In this document: positions 24,581-34,118 of the stretch, in pieces
Numbering within the stretch: the stretch's first letter is position 1
How the letters are laid out: the number at the start of each line of letters is the position of its first letter
Source of the DNA: Zobellia nedashkovskayae
GTDB lineage: Bacteria > Bacteroidota > Bacteroidia > Flavobacteriales > Flavobacteriaceae
Direction of reading: 5' to 3'
DNA: 64,000 bases
NCBI RefSeq assembly: GCF_015330125.1
Contig: NZ_JADDXR010000002.1
Location: 4,166,685 to 4,230,684 of the forward strand
The notes under the pieces: generated by a model
The model's database searches: none
What the model was told of the DNA's origin: nothing
The model's input: the letters and a program-made list of their open reading frames with translations, nothing else
Translations under genes and position numbers: made by a program

Positions 24581-26716
24581 TTAGATTTTACCTTCCAAAT
24601 CCAACAGAAACGCATACTCTTTAGCCACCTCTTTTAATGCCTCAAAACGTCCTGAAGCGCCACCATGTCCTGCATCCATATTAATATCCATCATCAACAG
24701 ATTCTTGTCTGATTTCATCTCTCGTAATTTCGCTACCCACTTGGCAGGTTCAAAATATTGAACTTGTGAATCATGAAGTCCGGTAGTAACCAATAAATTA
24801 GGGTATTCTTGAGCAACTACTTGGTCATAAGGCGAATACGACTTCATATACTCATAGTATGCTTTTTCGTTTGGATTGCCCCACTCATCATATTCCCCTG
24901 TTGTTAAAGGAATGGAATCATCTAACATTGTCGTGACCACATCAACAAAAGGAACAGCTGCAATTACACCATTATATAATTGAGGAGCCATGTTTATGAT
25001 TGCCCCCATAAGTAGACCGCCCGCAGAACCACCCATTGCATATAAGTGATCTGCCGAAGTATAACCTTCATCTATCAAGTACTGAGAACAGTCTACAAAA
25101 TCTGTAAAAGTGTTCTTTTTCTTTAACAATTTACCATCTTCGTACCAAGGCCTGCCCAAGTATTCCCCTCCTCTAACATGCGCTATTGCATAAACAAAAC
25201 CTCTGTCTAACAAACTTAAACGTACAGTAGAAAAATACGGATCTATAGTGTTCCCGTATGACCCATAGGCATATTGAAGTATAGGTGTTGTGTTACTTAG
25301 CGGAGTGTCTTTATGATAAACGATGGACATCGGTACTTTTACCCCATCGCGAGCATTAGCCCAAATACGTTTTTCTTTATAGTTGTCCTTATCAAACTTC
25401 CCTCCTAGTACTTCTTGTTCTTTTTTAACTTCTCTCTCCTTGGTCCGCATATTAAAATCGATAATGGAAGTTGGAGTTGTCATGGAATTGTAACCATAAC
25501 GAAGAATTTCTGTATCAAAATCAGGATTGCGGCCCACACCGGCAGTGTATGTTTCACTTTTAAAAGGTAGGTAATACGAATCCGTGCCATCCCATCTGTT
25601 AATATGAACCTTGTTCAATCCGTTTGTACGTTCTGATATTACGTAGTAATCTTTGAAAATATCTATATCTTCCAACAGAACATCTTCACGATGGGGTATA
25701 AATTCTTTCCAGTTTTCCGAAGAGGTATTATTCTCATCGGTTTTCATTAATTTAAAATTGGTTGCACCATCTTTATTGGTAAGAACATAGAAATGATCAC
25801 CATAGTGTGACATACCATATTCAACACCTCTTTCGCGGGGTGAAAACATTTTCAAATCTCCGTCAGGATTATCCGTTCTTAAAAACTGAAATTCCGAAGT
25901 AAGCGTGCTATACGAGCCAACAATAATATATTTCTTGGATTTTGACTTGTAGACATATGTTCCAAATGTATCATCTTTCTCATGAAAAACTAATTGATCT
26001 TCAGCTGCGGAAGTACCAAATTTGTGCTTCAAAATTTGGTCTGATCGTAAAGTAACTTCATCTTTTTTAGTGTAAAAAAGGGTCTTATTATCATCAGCCC
26101 AAACTGCACCACCCGTTGTATTTTCTATCTTATCTGCATAAACCTCCCCTGTTTCAAGGTTTTTTATGCTTATAACGTACTGCCGTCTAGAAACTGTATC
26201 TACGCCAAAAGCGGCAAATTTATTATTGGGACTAATAGCCAAACCTCCTATGCTGAAATACTCATGACCTTTTGCCATTTCGTTTCCATCAAACATAATC
26301 TCTTCCGGAGCTTCTAATGTTTCTTTTTTTCGAGCATAAATAGGATACTCTTTACCTATTTCATACCTGGTAATGTACCAATAGCCGTTCTGTTTATACG
26401 GTACAGATGTATCATCTTCTTTGATACGAGATTTCATTTCATCAAAAAGTTGATGCTGAAACTCTTTGGTATGCCCCGTCAAAGATTCATAGTACTCTTT
26501 CTCAGCCTCTAGATATGAAATCACCTCTGGGTTCTCTTTATCGTTCAACCAATAATAATTATCCACCCTAACATCTCCGTGCTTTTCTAAGTTATGTGGA
26601 ATCTTTTTCGCAATCGGTGCTTTAACTTCACTCATATTCTTTTGTTGACTTTGTACTAAAAGCACAAATGTAAGGCTTAACCCAAGAACGATTTTCTTTT
26701 TTTTAGACAAGCTCAT
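24581..26716 (-). CDS. S9 family peptidase, oligopeptidase B-like
   Basis: 711 residues. The N-terminal half is a beta-propeller gate and the C-terminal half an alpha/beta hydrolase domain with the catalytic triad in GGSAGG (S564), GLHDSQVQY (D649) and AGHGGASG (H684). These enzymes cut short peptides, oligopeptidase B after basic residues. A hydrophobic segment at residues 9-22 ending VLLVQSQ suggests export to the periplasm, where it would scavenge peptides. It is divergent from ybaB, with 66 bases between the starts. Confidence 0.95.
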   Translation of the reverse strand: MSLSKKKKIVLGLSLTFVLLVQSQQKNMSEVKAPIAKKIPHNLEKHGDVRVDNYYWLNDKENPEVISYLEAEKEYYESLTGHTKEFQHQLFDEMKSRIKEDDTSVPYKQNGYWYITRYEIGKEYPIYARKKETLEAPEEIMFDGNEMAKGHEYFSIGGLAISPNNKFAAFGVDTVSRRQYVISIKNLETGEVYADKIENTTGGAVWADDNKTLFYTKKDEVTLRSDQILKHKFGTSAAEDQLVFHEKDDTFGTYVYKSKSKKYIIVGSYSTLTSEFQFLRTDNPDGDLKMFSPRERGVEYGMSHYGDHFYVLTNKDGATNFKLMKTDENNTSSENWKEFIPHREDVLLEDIDIFKDYYVISERTNGLNKVHINRWDGTDSYYLPFKSETYTAGVGRNPDFDTEILRYGYNSMTTPTSIIDFNMRTKEREVKKEQEVLGGKFDKDNYKEKRIWANARDGVKVPMSIVYHKDTPLSNTTPILQYAYGSYGNTIDPYFSTVRLSLLDRGFVYAIAHVRGGEYLGRPWYEDGKLLKKKNTFTDFVDCSQYLIDEGYTSADHLYAMGGSAGGLLMGAIINMAPQLYNGVIAAVPFVDVVTTMLDDSIPLTTGEYDEWGNPNEKAYYEYMKSYSPYDQVVAQEYPNLLVTTGLHDSQVQYFEPAKWVAKLREMKSDKNLLMMDINMDAGHGGASGRFEALKEVAKEYAFLLDLEGKI

Positions 26717-26782
26717 AGTTGATGTTTTTCAGACACAATTTAGTAATTTCGCAAAGTAATTCAACTTATAAAAAAACAAATT

Positions 26783-27109
26783 ATGTTTGGAGATATGATG
26801 GGTATGATGGGGAAACTTAAAGAAACCCAGCAAAAAGTAGAAGCCACAAAGAAACGTTTAGACACAGTAACCTTAGAAGAATCTTCTTCTGAAGATTTGG
26901 TAAAGGTGATTATTACCGCTAATAGAGAAGTTAAACAGATTCTAATTGATGAAAGTTTACTAAAAGACAAAGAGCAATTGGAAGATTTTCTAATTATGAC
27001 AGTCAATAAGGCTATTGCAAAGGCAACCCAGGTAAATGAAGCAGAACTTGGTGCTGTTGCCAAAGAAGGGATGCCCAATATTCCGGGAATGGACTCGTTA
27101 TTTAAATAA
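26783..27109 (+). CDS. YbaB/EbfC family nucleoid-associated protein
   Basis: 108 residues, the usual length. It starts with the methionine-rich [20 protein letters not shown] and has the family's central [19 protein letters not shown]. YbaB proteins are small DNA-binding dimers that coat the nucleoid. In many bacteria the gene follows dnaX and precedes recR; here it stands beside a peptidase and a thioredoxin instead. The next gene starts 41 bases downstream. Confidence 0.95.
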   Translation: MFGDMMGMMGKLKETQQKVEATKKRLDTVTLEESSSEDLVKVIITANREVKQILIDESLLKDKEQLEDFLIMTVNKAIAKATQVNEAELGAVAKEGMPNIPGMDSLFK

Positions 27110-27149
27110 TGGCAAGCTATTTGCTTTTGATTACTAAATTAAACTACAG

Positions 27150-27593
27150 ATGAAACTATTACTTTTTCTAATATTACCGTTTTGTTTACTAGGCCAAACC
27201 GATACTACTAGTAATGTTGACTGGCTTAAGAACTACGACAAGGCCTTAAAAGTCTCAAAAAAAGAAAATAAGAATGTTCTGGTTTATTTTACCGGTAGCG
27301 ACTGGTGTCCACCATGTAAAAAGCTTAAACAAGATCTTTTTGAGACAGAGGAGTTCTCTGAACTATCAAAAAGTTATGTCCTATTATATGTAGATATTCC
27401 TAGAAATAAGGATTTATTGAGTGATAAGCAGTGGAATCACAACCAAGAGGTCTTAAAAAAACTTAATAAAAAAGGAGTCTTTCCTTTGTTAAGTGTGGTA
27501 AATGGAAAAGGAAAGGCATTAGATGAATACTCTGGTTACGGTATGACCGGAGAAATTGGTTATCATTTAAAGTTTCTCAAGAAAAATAAGTAA
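27150..27593 (+). CDS. Periplasmic thioredoxin-family protein
   Basis: 147 residues: signal peptide (MKLLLFLILPFCLLGQ) followed by a thioredoxin fold with the redox motif SDWCPPCKKL (cysteines 53 and 56) and the cis-proline loop KKGVFPLLSV. The CPPC motif is used by several Bacteroidota secreted thioredoxins that reduce or rearrange disulfides in the periplasm. It is likely co-transcribed with ybaB. A strong terminator follows. Confidence 0.92.
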   Translation: MKLLLFLILPFCLLGQTDTTSNVDWLKNYDKALKVSKKENKNVLVYFTGSDWCPPCKKLKQDLFETEEFSELSKSYVLLYVDIPRNKDLLSDKQWNHNQEVLKKLNKKGVFPLLSVVNGKGKALDEYSGYGMTGEIGYHLKFLKKNK

Positions 27594-27595
27594 TT

Positions 27596-27626
27596 AAAAA
27601 AGGGCCCTTTAAAAGGGCCCTTTTTT
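27596..27626. terminator. Bidirectional terminator
   Basis: Stem aaaaagggccc / gggcccttttt between the converging genes ending at 27593 and 27646. Confidence 0.85.
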
Positions 27627-27645
27627 GTGTCTATTCAGAAATGAA

Positions 27646-28746
27646 TTAGTTATTAATCAATCTAAATTCTGTTCTTCTATTTACAGCATGCTCTCTTGAA
27701 GTACAAGAAACACCGTCCTTACACCTGTTCTTAAGTTTTGTTTCACCGTATCCGTTAGCTACTAAAAGACTAGAGTTAATACCTTTTGAAATTAGGTACT
27801 GCGCAACTGCTTTAGCTCTTCTTTCAGATAAATCCTGGTTAGAGGAAGCACTACCTTGAGCATCTGTATGAGAAGCCAACTCTACTTTAGCGCCTTCATT
27901 CTGAGCCAATACAGGTAATAAACGAGTATCAATGATAGTTTTAGCTTGTGCTGTTAAAGTAGCACTACCAGAGTCCCAGTTTATTGGAAGCGCTTGGTAA
28001 GTAACCAATTCACACTCTACTTCTTTCCAAGTAGTTAAACCACCTTTTTCTTTTAAAACCTCTTTTGTATAAGATTTAGTAACAGGAGCAACCGCCTCTT
28101 CTACAGCGTAAGCGTCCTTATCTAATACCGTTCTAGTAATTTCTTCATAAACCGCTGGAACTACTTCTTCAACAACTTTAGCTGGGGAAACAAGTATTCT
28201 TTTAGTATATGTACCACTCTTTTGAGGAATAGCAGTTTTGCTTGTTGAAGCATTGTTAGCAAGGGTTGCTGTTTCAATAGTCTGAAATTCTGCAGGATAT
28301 CCTTTATAACACCAGTATCTACAATCATCAGGGTTACCTGAATCACAATCTGGAGCCGATGCACCCAACTCCCACTGAGCATATGCAGGTTTCACCTCTA
28401 TAGTCTGTGAAGCACTACCAAAACTAGCTGGGCTAACGCTTAAAGAATTTCCGCCTTCCTTAGATACATAGCTAACCTTTTCAGATCCCCATTCTTCCGG
28501 AACAATTCTTAATTTTTTACTTTCTTCTTTTACTAAAACACGCTCTGTAACGGTTTTATACGTTGCAGGTACAGTTTTTAAAACTTTATAACCGGGCTTT
28601 ACTGTAATAGTCACGGTCTCGTTTACATAAACGTCAGGCGTAGTACAACGTACATAGCACTTTCCAGGTTCGGGGTTAGCTGGCAAGTCTTGAGCCATAC
28701 TAAATGAAGCCGTAAGAACGGCAAGGGAAAAAAGAATTTTCTTCAT
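27646..28746 (-). CDS. OmpA family protein with repeated VPAxY segments
   Basis: 366 residues. Signal peptide 1-19; C-terminal OmpA-like peptidoglycan-binding domain from about 255 to 366 (ASHTDAQG, LSERRAKAVAQYL, GYGETKL, NRRTEFRLI). The middle is not a typical beta-barrel: it carries diverged repeats, VPATYKTVTERVLV at 59-72 and VPAVYEEITRTVLD at 196-209, plus weaker copies (PASFGSASQTIEV, YPAEFQTIE). It also has six cysteines in two groups (GKCYVRC, and DCDSGNPDDCRYWC), suggesting disulfides or metal binding in the periplasm. It probably tethers the outer membrane to peptidoglycan. Confidence 0.92.
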   Translation of the reverse strand: MKKILFSLAVLTASFSMAQDLPANPEPGKCYVRCTTPDVYVNETVTITVKPGYKVLKTVPATYKTVTERVLVKEESKKLRIVPEEWGSEKVSYVSKEGGNSLSVSPASFGSASQTIEVKPAYAQWELGASAPDCDSGNPDDCRYWCYKGYPAEFQTIETATLANNASTSKTAIPQKSGTYTKRILVSPAKVVEEVVPAVYEEITRTVLDKDAYAVEEAVAPVTKSYTKEVLKEKGGLTTWKEVECELVTYQALPINWDSGSATLTAQAKTIIDTRLLPVLAQNEGAKVELASHTDAQGSASSNQDLSERRAKAVAQYLISKGINSSLLVANGYGETKLKNRCKDGVSCTSREHAVNRRTEFRLINN

Positions 28747-28971
28747 AAGATAGTTAATGTTTAATGTTAATGTATAGTTGGTTTAAAGTTAATGATTTAA
28801 TATATATTTAACAAGTCGTTTCCTGTTAAGTATTAGAATCATCGATGAAATACATTCTTTTTTATCAAAACCGTGCCGTTCATCGATCTTAGCATAGAAC
28901 AGCATATAAAGCAGTTTATTGTGATATTCTTAATTTTAACATAAAATAAATACACTTTCCAACTATACCCA

Positions 28972-29346
28972 ATGGCAGATAATCCTGAAATTATCACTCT
29001 TATTTTGTATCTTTTACCTAAAATTTTACCTGTGATAGAAATAGTTAATACAACAAATTCCGGACATCGTTTTCAAATAAAATCTAAAAGTGATGCTATC
29101 TTACTTACAAGTGAAGAGTTTCATAGCCAGGCTGATTTGGATACTGCGCTTTCTAAACTGAATACACTTCAAATCAATAGAGGGAATTTTGAACGAAAGA
29201 CCAATCATCAAGGTAAATTTCTGTTTGATTTAAAAGATGGCAATGGCTCACTAATAGGTACCAGTCAACTTTACGATTCGGAAGCTGGAATGGAGAATGG
29301 AATTAAAAATTTGCATAATCGTTTAACCGACTTAAAAAAACTATAA
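28972..29346 (+). CDS. DUF1508 (YegP-like) protein
   Basis: 124 residues holding two DUF1508-type units: one around residues 25-65 (GHRFQIKSKSDAILLTSEEF) and one around 75-120 (GKFLFDLKDGNGSLIGTSQL). The F-x-hydrophobic-K then G-x-x-(I/L)-x-x-S-x-x-(Y/F) pattern is characteristic. Members are small proteins of unknown role, E. coli YegP among them. Its stop codon overlaps the end of the converging threonine aldolase gene by six bases, leaving no room for a terminator between them. Confidence 0.87.
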   Translation: MADNPEIITLILYLLPKILPVIEIVNTTNSGHRFQIKSKSDAILLTSEEFHSQADLDTALSKLNTLQINRGNFERKTNHQGKFLFDLKDGNGSLIGTSQLYDSEAGMENGIKNLHNRLTDLKKL

Positions 29347-30363
29347 ACCCTTTAGTATTTTTAAAAGCTTTTCATGCATTGTCTTGGTATAATCCAAATG
29401 GGTAACGATACGAAGTTTTCCTTGACCCATACCTATTATAAGGACATCTTCCTCTTTAAGTTTTTCTACAAAAACATCTCCTGTCATAAAATTTTCATCT
29501 ATTTCAAAAATGATAATATTGGTTTCAATAGGTTCAACACGCTTTATATAGGATAGATTTTCTAACACCTCCCCTATCTCTCTTGCTTTTTGGTGATCCT
29601 CGGCCAAACGTTCTACATGGTGATCAAGCGCATAAATACCTGCTGCTGCAAGAAAACCTGCCTGACGCATTCCCCCGCCAAATATTTTACGAATACGAAG
29701 CGCTTTATCCATTAACCCCTTACTGCCCACCAAAACAGAACCTACAGGACACCCTAGGCCTTTACTTAAACAAACACTAATAGTATCGAACAATTCTCCA
29801 TAAGCTAGGGGACTTTCGTTTTTTTGAACCAAGGCATTCCACAAACGGGCACCGTCAAGATGATAGGATAAATTATGCTTTTTGCAGACTTCTTTTATCT
29901 TTTTCAGCTCTTCTATATCCCAACACGCACCACCTCCTTTATTAGTAGTGTTTTCTATACAGACTAGAGATGTTAATGGGCTGTGGTAAAAATCCGGTGG
30001 ATTAATTGCTGCTTCTACTTGTTCTGCCGTAATCATTCCCCTATGACCATCTATCAATTTACATGATACTCCGCTGTTAAAACTGACGCCTCCACCTTCA
30101 TAATTATAAACATGAGCATATTTATCACAAATTAATTGGTCACCAGGTTGCGTATGTAACTTTATACCCGTTTGGTTTGCCATAGTTCCTGAAGGAAAAA
30201 AAAGCGCTGCTTCCTTCCCGAACATTTTAGCTACTTTTTCTTCAAGAGCGTTCACCGTTGGGTCCGATTTAAACACGTCATCCCCCACTTTAGCAGACAT
30301 CATGGCCGCTAACATTGCTTGGGTAGGTTTGGTTACTGTATCACTAATAAGATTAATTTGCAT
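29341..30363 (-). CDS. Low-specificity threonine aldolase
   Basis: 340 residues of the beta-eliminating lyase, fold-type I PLP family. It splits threonine or allo-threonine into glycine and acetaldehyde. Recognisable parts are the N-terminal ISDTVTKPTQAML, FPSGTMANQTGIKLH, the PLP aspartate of YHLDGARLWNA near 170, and the PLP lysine in VCLSKGLGCPVGS near 200. No signal peptide. It stands alone, with its own upstream region of 246 bases. Confidence 0.93.
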   Translation of the reverse strand: MQINLISDTVTKPTQAMLAAMMSAKVGDDVFKSDPTVNALEEKVAKMFGKEAALFFPSGTMANQTGIKLHTQPGDQLICDKYAHVYNYEGGGVSFNSGVSCKLIDGHRGMITAEQVEAAINPPDFYHSPLTSLVCIENTTNKGGGACWDIEELKKIKEVCKKHNLSYHLDGARLWNALVQKNESPLAYGELFDTISVCLSKGLGCPVGSVLVGSKGLMDKALRIRKIFGGGMRQAGFLAAAGIYALDHHVERLAEDHQKAREIGEVLENLSYIKRVEPIETNIIIFEIDENFMTGDVFVEKLKEEDVLIIGMGQGKLRIVTHLDYTKTMHEKLLKILKGL

Positions 30364-30609
30364 GTAATGATTTTTAATAATTGGACTATAAAAGTTCAGG
30401 CTATACTAGATGAGCAAAGACTATATGAATTACTTATGAAAAACGACCATATACGGATAAAACAGAGCTAATTCTCTCTTTTTAACAAGAAATATGATAA
30501 ACAATCTCCATTTTTTTTACATAAATGATAAATTAACATTTCAATTATTATGTAATTCTTTCTATTCAAGATATTAGAAATATATACCTTAAGTACAAAC
30601 AAATATACT

Positions 30610-32073
30610 ATGGTAAACTTAGAAAATCAGATTTTTTCATCCTACCAAAGAAACCCCGTTTTATTCGACGAGATCTTTGATCAAGAAGGACAAGTAAAGG
30701 AAGTGTATTCTAAACTATTCGACCTCTACGGCGGGCATTCCATTAGTGAATATGTCAATTTAAACGAAAAGGCAAAGTCGTCATTTTTTAATCAGGGAAT
30801 TACTTTTCAGGTGTATGACAAAAAGAAAACCAAAGAGAAGATTTTTCCATTCGACCTTTTTCCTAGAATAATTCCACCAGAAGAATGGGAAATAATTGAA
30901 TCTGGTTGCATACAGAGAAGTAAGGCGCTAAACCTCTTTCTGTGGGATGTTTATCATGATAAGAAAATAATTAAAGATGGTATAGTTCCTATGAGCCTCA
31001 TAAGCTCTTCTGCTAACTATTTAGACCAAATGATAGGTTTAGATCCACCTGGGGGCATTTACAACCATATTTCAGGTACTGATGTCATTAAACATAGTGA
31101 TGGACAATATTATGTTCTTGAAGACAATATAAGGTGCCCAAGTGGCGTAAGTTATGTTATTTGCAATCGTACAGCATTAAAAAGGGCTCTATTTGGTGTC
31201 TTTGATCATTACAAAACGTATTCCGTTACAAATTACGCGGAAAACCTTCTTGACTTGCTTGAAACCGTTAAACCTAAAGGTGTGGATGTACCCAATGTAG
31301 TAGTCATTACTCCCGGTATGTACAATTCTGCGTTTTACGAGCATTCCTATTTGGCAAAAACTATGGGTGTTGAATTAGTTGAGGGTAGAGATCTTTTCGT
31401 TGAAAATGATTTTGTATACATGAAAACCATAAAAGGCCCACAAAAGGTTGATGTAATATATAGAAGAATAGATGATGCGTTTATAGATCCACTGGAATTC
31501 AAACCAGATTCAGCTCTTGGCGTGCCAGGTCTTTTTTCCGCTTATAAAAAGGGCAACGTAACTTTGGCTAATGCACCTGGTACCGGTGTTGCAGATGATA
31601 AGGCCATTTACACTTATATGCCGGAAATAATTAAGTACTACTTAAACGAGGAGCCTATTCTAAATAATGTAAAAACATATCATTGCAGCAGACCCAAAGA
31701 GCTAAAATATGTATTAGATAATATTAAGAACTTGGTAATTAAACCTGTAGATGAGGCAGGTGGTTATGGTATATCTATTGGAAACCGATTGAGCGATAAA
31801 GAAGTTGAAGTTGTAAAAGCAGAGATTCTTTTAAGTCCTAGGAAATACGTTGCCCAACCAATTATGTCACTTTCCGTACACCCTACATATATAGATGAAA
31901 CCGAATCTTTTGAACAGCGCCATGTTGACCTCAGAATTTTTACTGTGTTAGGAAAAGACAAAGAGTTCGTTTTAAAGGGCGGACTAACAAGAGTAGCGCT
32001 AAAAAGAGGCAATTTAATCGTAAACTCTTCACAAGGTGGCGGATCTAAGGACACATGGGTATTGAAGACCTAG
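30610..32073 (+). CDS. Circularly permuted ATP-grasp peptide ligase-like protein
   Basis: 487 residues of the DUF404/DUF407 circularly permuted ATP-grasp family. ATP-binding and metal-binding signatures are VIKPVDEAGGYGISIG near 380, RHVDLRIFTVLG near 440, and RVALKRG with the terminal GGGSKDTWVL, which is highly diagnostic. Members are predicted to form amide bonds between amino acids or peptides. It leads a three-gene operon with an alpha-E protein (71 bases downstream) and a transglutaminase, a widely conserved set with no settled product. No signal peptide, so cytoplasmic. Confidence 0.94.
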   Translation: MVNLENQIFSSYQRNPVLFDEIFDQEGQVKEVYSKLFDLYGGHSISEYVNLNEKAKSSFFNQGITFQVYDKKKTKEKIFPFDLFPRIIPPEEWEIIESGCIQRSKALNLFLWDVYHDKKIIKDGIVPMSLISSSANYLDQMIGLDPPGGIYNHISGTDVIKHSDGQYYVLEDNIRCPSGVSYVICNRTALKRALFGVFDHYKTYSVTNYAENLLDLLETVKPKGVDVPNVVVITPGMYNSAFYEHSYLAKTMGVELVEGRDLFVENDFVYMKTIKGPQKVDVIYRRIDDAFIDPLEFKPDSALGVPGLFSAYKKGNVTLANAPGTGVADDKAIYTYMPEIIKYYLNEEPILNNVKTYHCSRPKELKYVLDNIKNLVIKPVDEAGGYGISIGNRLSDKEVEVVKAEILLSPRKYVAQPIMSLSVHPTYIDETESFEQRHVDLRIFTVLGKDKEFVLKGGLTRVALKRGNLIVNSSQGGGSKDTWVLKT

Positions 32074-32144
32074 TAGAATGCTTAGTACGAATATTCTACT
32101 CTAGAAAAAACAGAAAAAAGAACACTAACTATTAAATAACACCT

Positions 32145-33092
32145 ATGCTAGCACGAGTTGCCAATAACCTTTTTTGGATGGGGAGATATATAGAACGTTC
32201 AGAACATATTGCGAGGTACCTTCGAGTAAATTATTTTTCATCTCTTGATGCCCCCAATCAAATATCGCAATCTAGACAATTTGTTCTTCGTTCAATGTTA
32301 ACTTTAGTGGGCGACCCAGCTGCTGATGAGGAAGGCGATCTTAACGAGACCGAAGTTTTATATAAAATAGGATTAGACCCCAACTACTCCTCTTCTATTC
32401 TTAATAACGTAAGGAATTCACGAGAAAATGCCAATAGCGCCAGGGATCTGATCTCTACTGAACTTTATGAATCCATCAATAAATTCTACCACTTCATCGC
32501 TAACTACGACGCTAACGTTTATACAAAAAACGGGCTTGATGATTTTACACGGAATGTAACGGAAATGTCAGCAATTCTAAGGGGGAAAGTGCGTAGTACT
32601 CTAATGCACGATGAAATTTATGCTATCATTATAATGGGTGCAAATATAGAACGGGCAACACAGGTGATGCGGATTATTAGTTCCAAATATAATGATGCTC
32701 TTAAGGCTCAGGGTAGCTATGGCGATAAGTTCAAGAATAGCTTTGAATGGACCACCTTATTAAAGTGCACGGAATCTTATGATATGATGCGCAGGCATTA
32801 CAAAAAAACGCCAACAAGCATTTCTACTTTAGAGTTTTTGATTCTTAATCCAAACTGTCCAAGGTCTATTATCAACAGTTTAAACCAAGTATGCAAACAC
32901 ATAAAAATCTTGGACACTAAGCAAAAACACGATAGAGACTCTACTTCATTTCTAGTTGGAAAAGTTAGAGCGGAATATGAATTTAAATCCATGGTAGATA
33001 TTGAAAGTGATATTCAATTATTAATTAATAATACGTTGACACATCTTTATGAAATTAGCCAAAAAATGGAGAAAGAGTTTTTTAGTTATTAA
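32145..33092 (+). CDS. Alpha-E domain protein (DUF403)
   Basis: 315 residues, predicted all-helical, beginning MLARVANNLFWMGRYIERSE, the hallmark of the alpha-E family, with the partner motif IIIMGANIERATQVMRI near 165. Conserved R/E residues in RYIERSEHIAR and NIERA repeat each other and probably form the core. The family is almost always found next to a circularly permuted ATP-grasp protein and a transglutaminase, as here. It likely acts with the ligase, but no activity is established from sequence. Confidence 0.94.
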   Translation: MLARVANNLFWMGRYIERSEHIARYLRVNYFSSLDAPNQISQSRQFVLRSMLTLVGDPAADEEGDLNETEVLYKIGLDPNYSSSILNNVRNSRENANSARDLISTELYESINKFYHFIANYDANVYTKNGLDDFTRNVTEMSAILRGKVRSTLMHDEIYAIIIMGANIERATQVMRIISSKYNDALKAQGSYGDKFKNSFEWTTLLKCTESYDMMRRHYKKTPTSISTLEFLILNPNCPRSIINSLNQVCKHIKILDTKQKHDRDSTSFLVGKVRAEYEFKSMVDIESDIQLLINNTLTHLYEISQKMEKEFFSY

Positions 33093-33164
33093 GCCTTATA
33101 TTACAAAGCTAATCAGGAAAAAAAATCACTTTCTTATCAAACCTAACGAACTCACAATTACCTA

Positions 33165-34022
33165 ATGTCATTAGAATATTCAATTACTTATAAAGCAGAA
33201 AACACCTATGAAGAACCAGTACGCGAAGCATATTGGCAATTTCTCATAATACCACAAGAGAACGACTCACAACAGTTCATTAGTATAGATTTTAACAACT
33301 CGCTAAATGCTAGGAGTGAATTTTCTATAAATGGATATGGCTTTAAAACGATTCGGGTTCACCCAAAAACCGAATTTACACACATTGCTTTTGAGGCGAA
33401 TTTTAAACTATTAAAGAAAGAAATTAATCCGTTTGACTTTGAACCGGAAGAAGATGTGTTGAAATCGTTTCAAAAGCTTCAAGAATTAGATTTTAAGGTA
33501 AACTATGACACCTTCTTAAAAACAACGGATTATACTAGTCTTCCTGAGGAAAGTAAAAATCTATTTACATTAGATACTACACTATCGATATTTGAAAACC
33601 TTTTGGCCCTAAATAGCTTTGTACACCATTATATTAAATTTAACGCAGAAGCTACTGATGTATACACCAAACTAAAAGATTTACTAAAAATCCGCCAAGG
33701 CGTTTGCCAAGACTTCACCCATCTATTTTGTGCCTTCGCAAGGTTAAACGGTATACCTGCACGTTATGTTTCAGGATATTTGCATCAAGACAACGGCTAT
33801 TTTGGAGATGCGCAAATGCATGCTTGGGCAGAAGCCTATGTGCCCTTTGTTGGCTGGATTGGTTTTGATGTAACAAATGATATTTTGGCTGGGACATCCC
33901 ATATAAAAATAGCTGATGGCAAAGACTATAATGACTGTTCACCCTTAAAAGGTGTAGTATTCTCTACCGGTAAGAACGAAACCGTTCATTCTGTAGTAGT
34001 TAGCAGTCAAAGCCAACAATAG
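33165..34022 (+). CDS. Transglutaminase-like cysteine protease family protein
   Basis: 285 residues. N-terminal beta domain (about 1-90) and a transglutaminase core with the triad in RQGVCQDFTHLF (C181), DAQMHAWAEAY (H219) and WIGFDVTND (D235). Such proteins cut or form isopeptide bonds. There is no signal peptide. It closes the ATP-grasp / alpha-E operon, 72 bases after the alpha-E stop, where it may trim or activate the peptide made by the ligase. Ordinary peptide cleavage is the alternative. Confidence 0.94.
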   Translation: MSLEYSITYKAENTYEEPVREAYWQFLIIPQENDSQQFISIDFNNSLNARSEFSINGYGFKTIRVHPKTEFTHIAFEANFKLLKKEINPFDFEPEEDVLKSFQKLQELDFKVNYDTFLKTTDYTSLPEESKNLFTLDTTLSIFENLLALNSFVHHYIKFNAEATDVYTKLKDLLKIRQGVCQDFTHLFCAFARLNGIPARYVSGYLHQDNGYFGDAQMHAWAEAYVPFVGWIGFDVTNDILAGTSHIKIADGKDYNDCSPLKGVVFSTGKNETVHSVVVSSQSQQ

Positions 34023-34093
34023 AATTTAAAATGTAATTATTCTAACCTTGCAAACATTCAATCATTAACTGCGGAATAGATAAAAAAGAGTAG

Positions 34094-34101
34094 TATTTTT
34101 G
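34094..34101 (+). promoter_or_regulatory. -7 box for prfB
   Basis: TATTTTTG, ending 17 bases before the ATG at 34119. It supports the upstream start and hence the frameshifted gene model. Confidence 0.5.
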
Positions 34102-34118
34102 TTTGAAAACAGAATATA

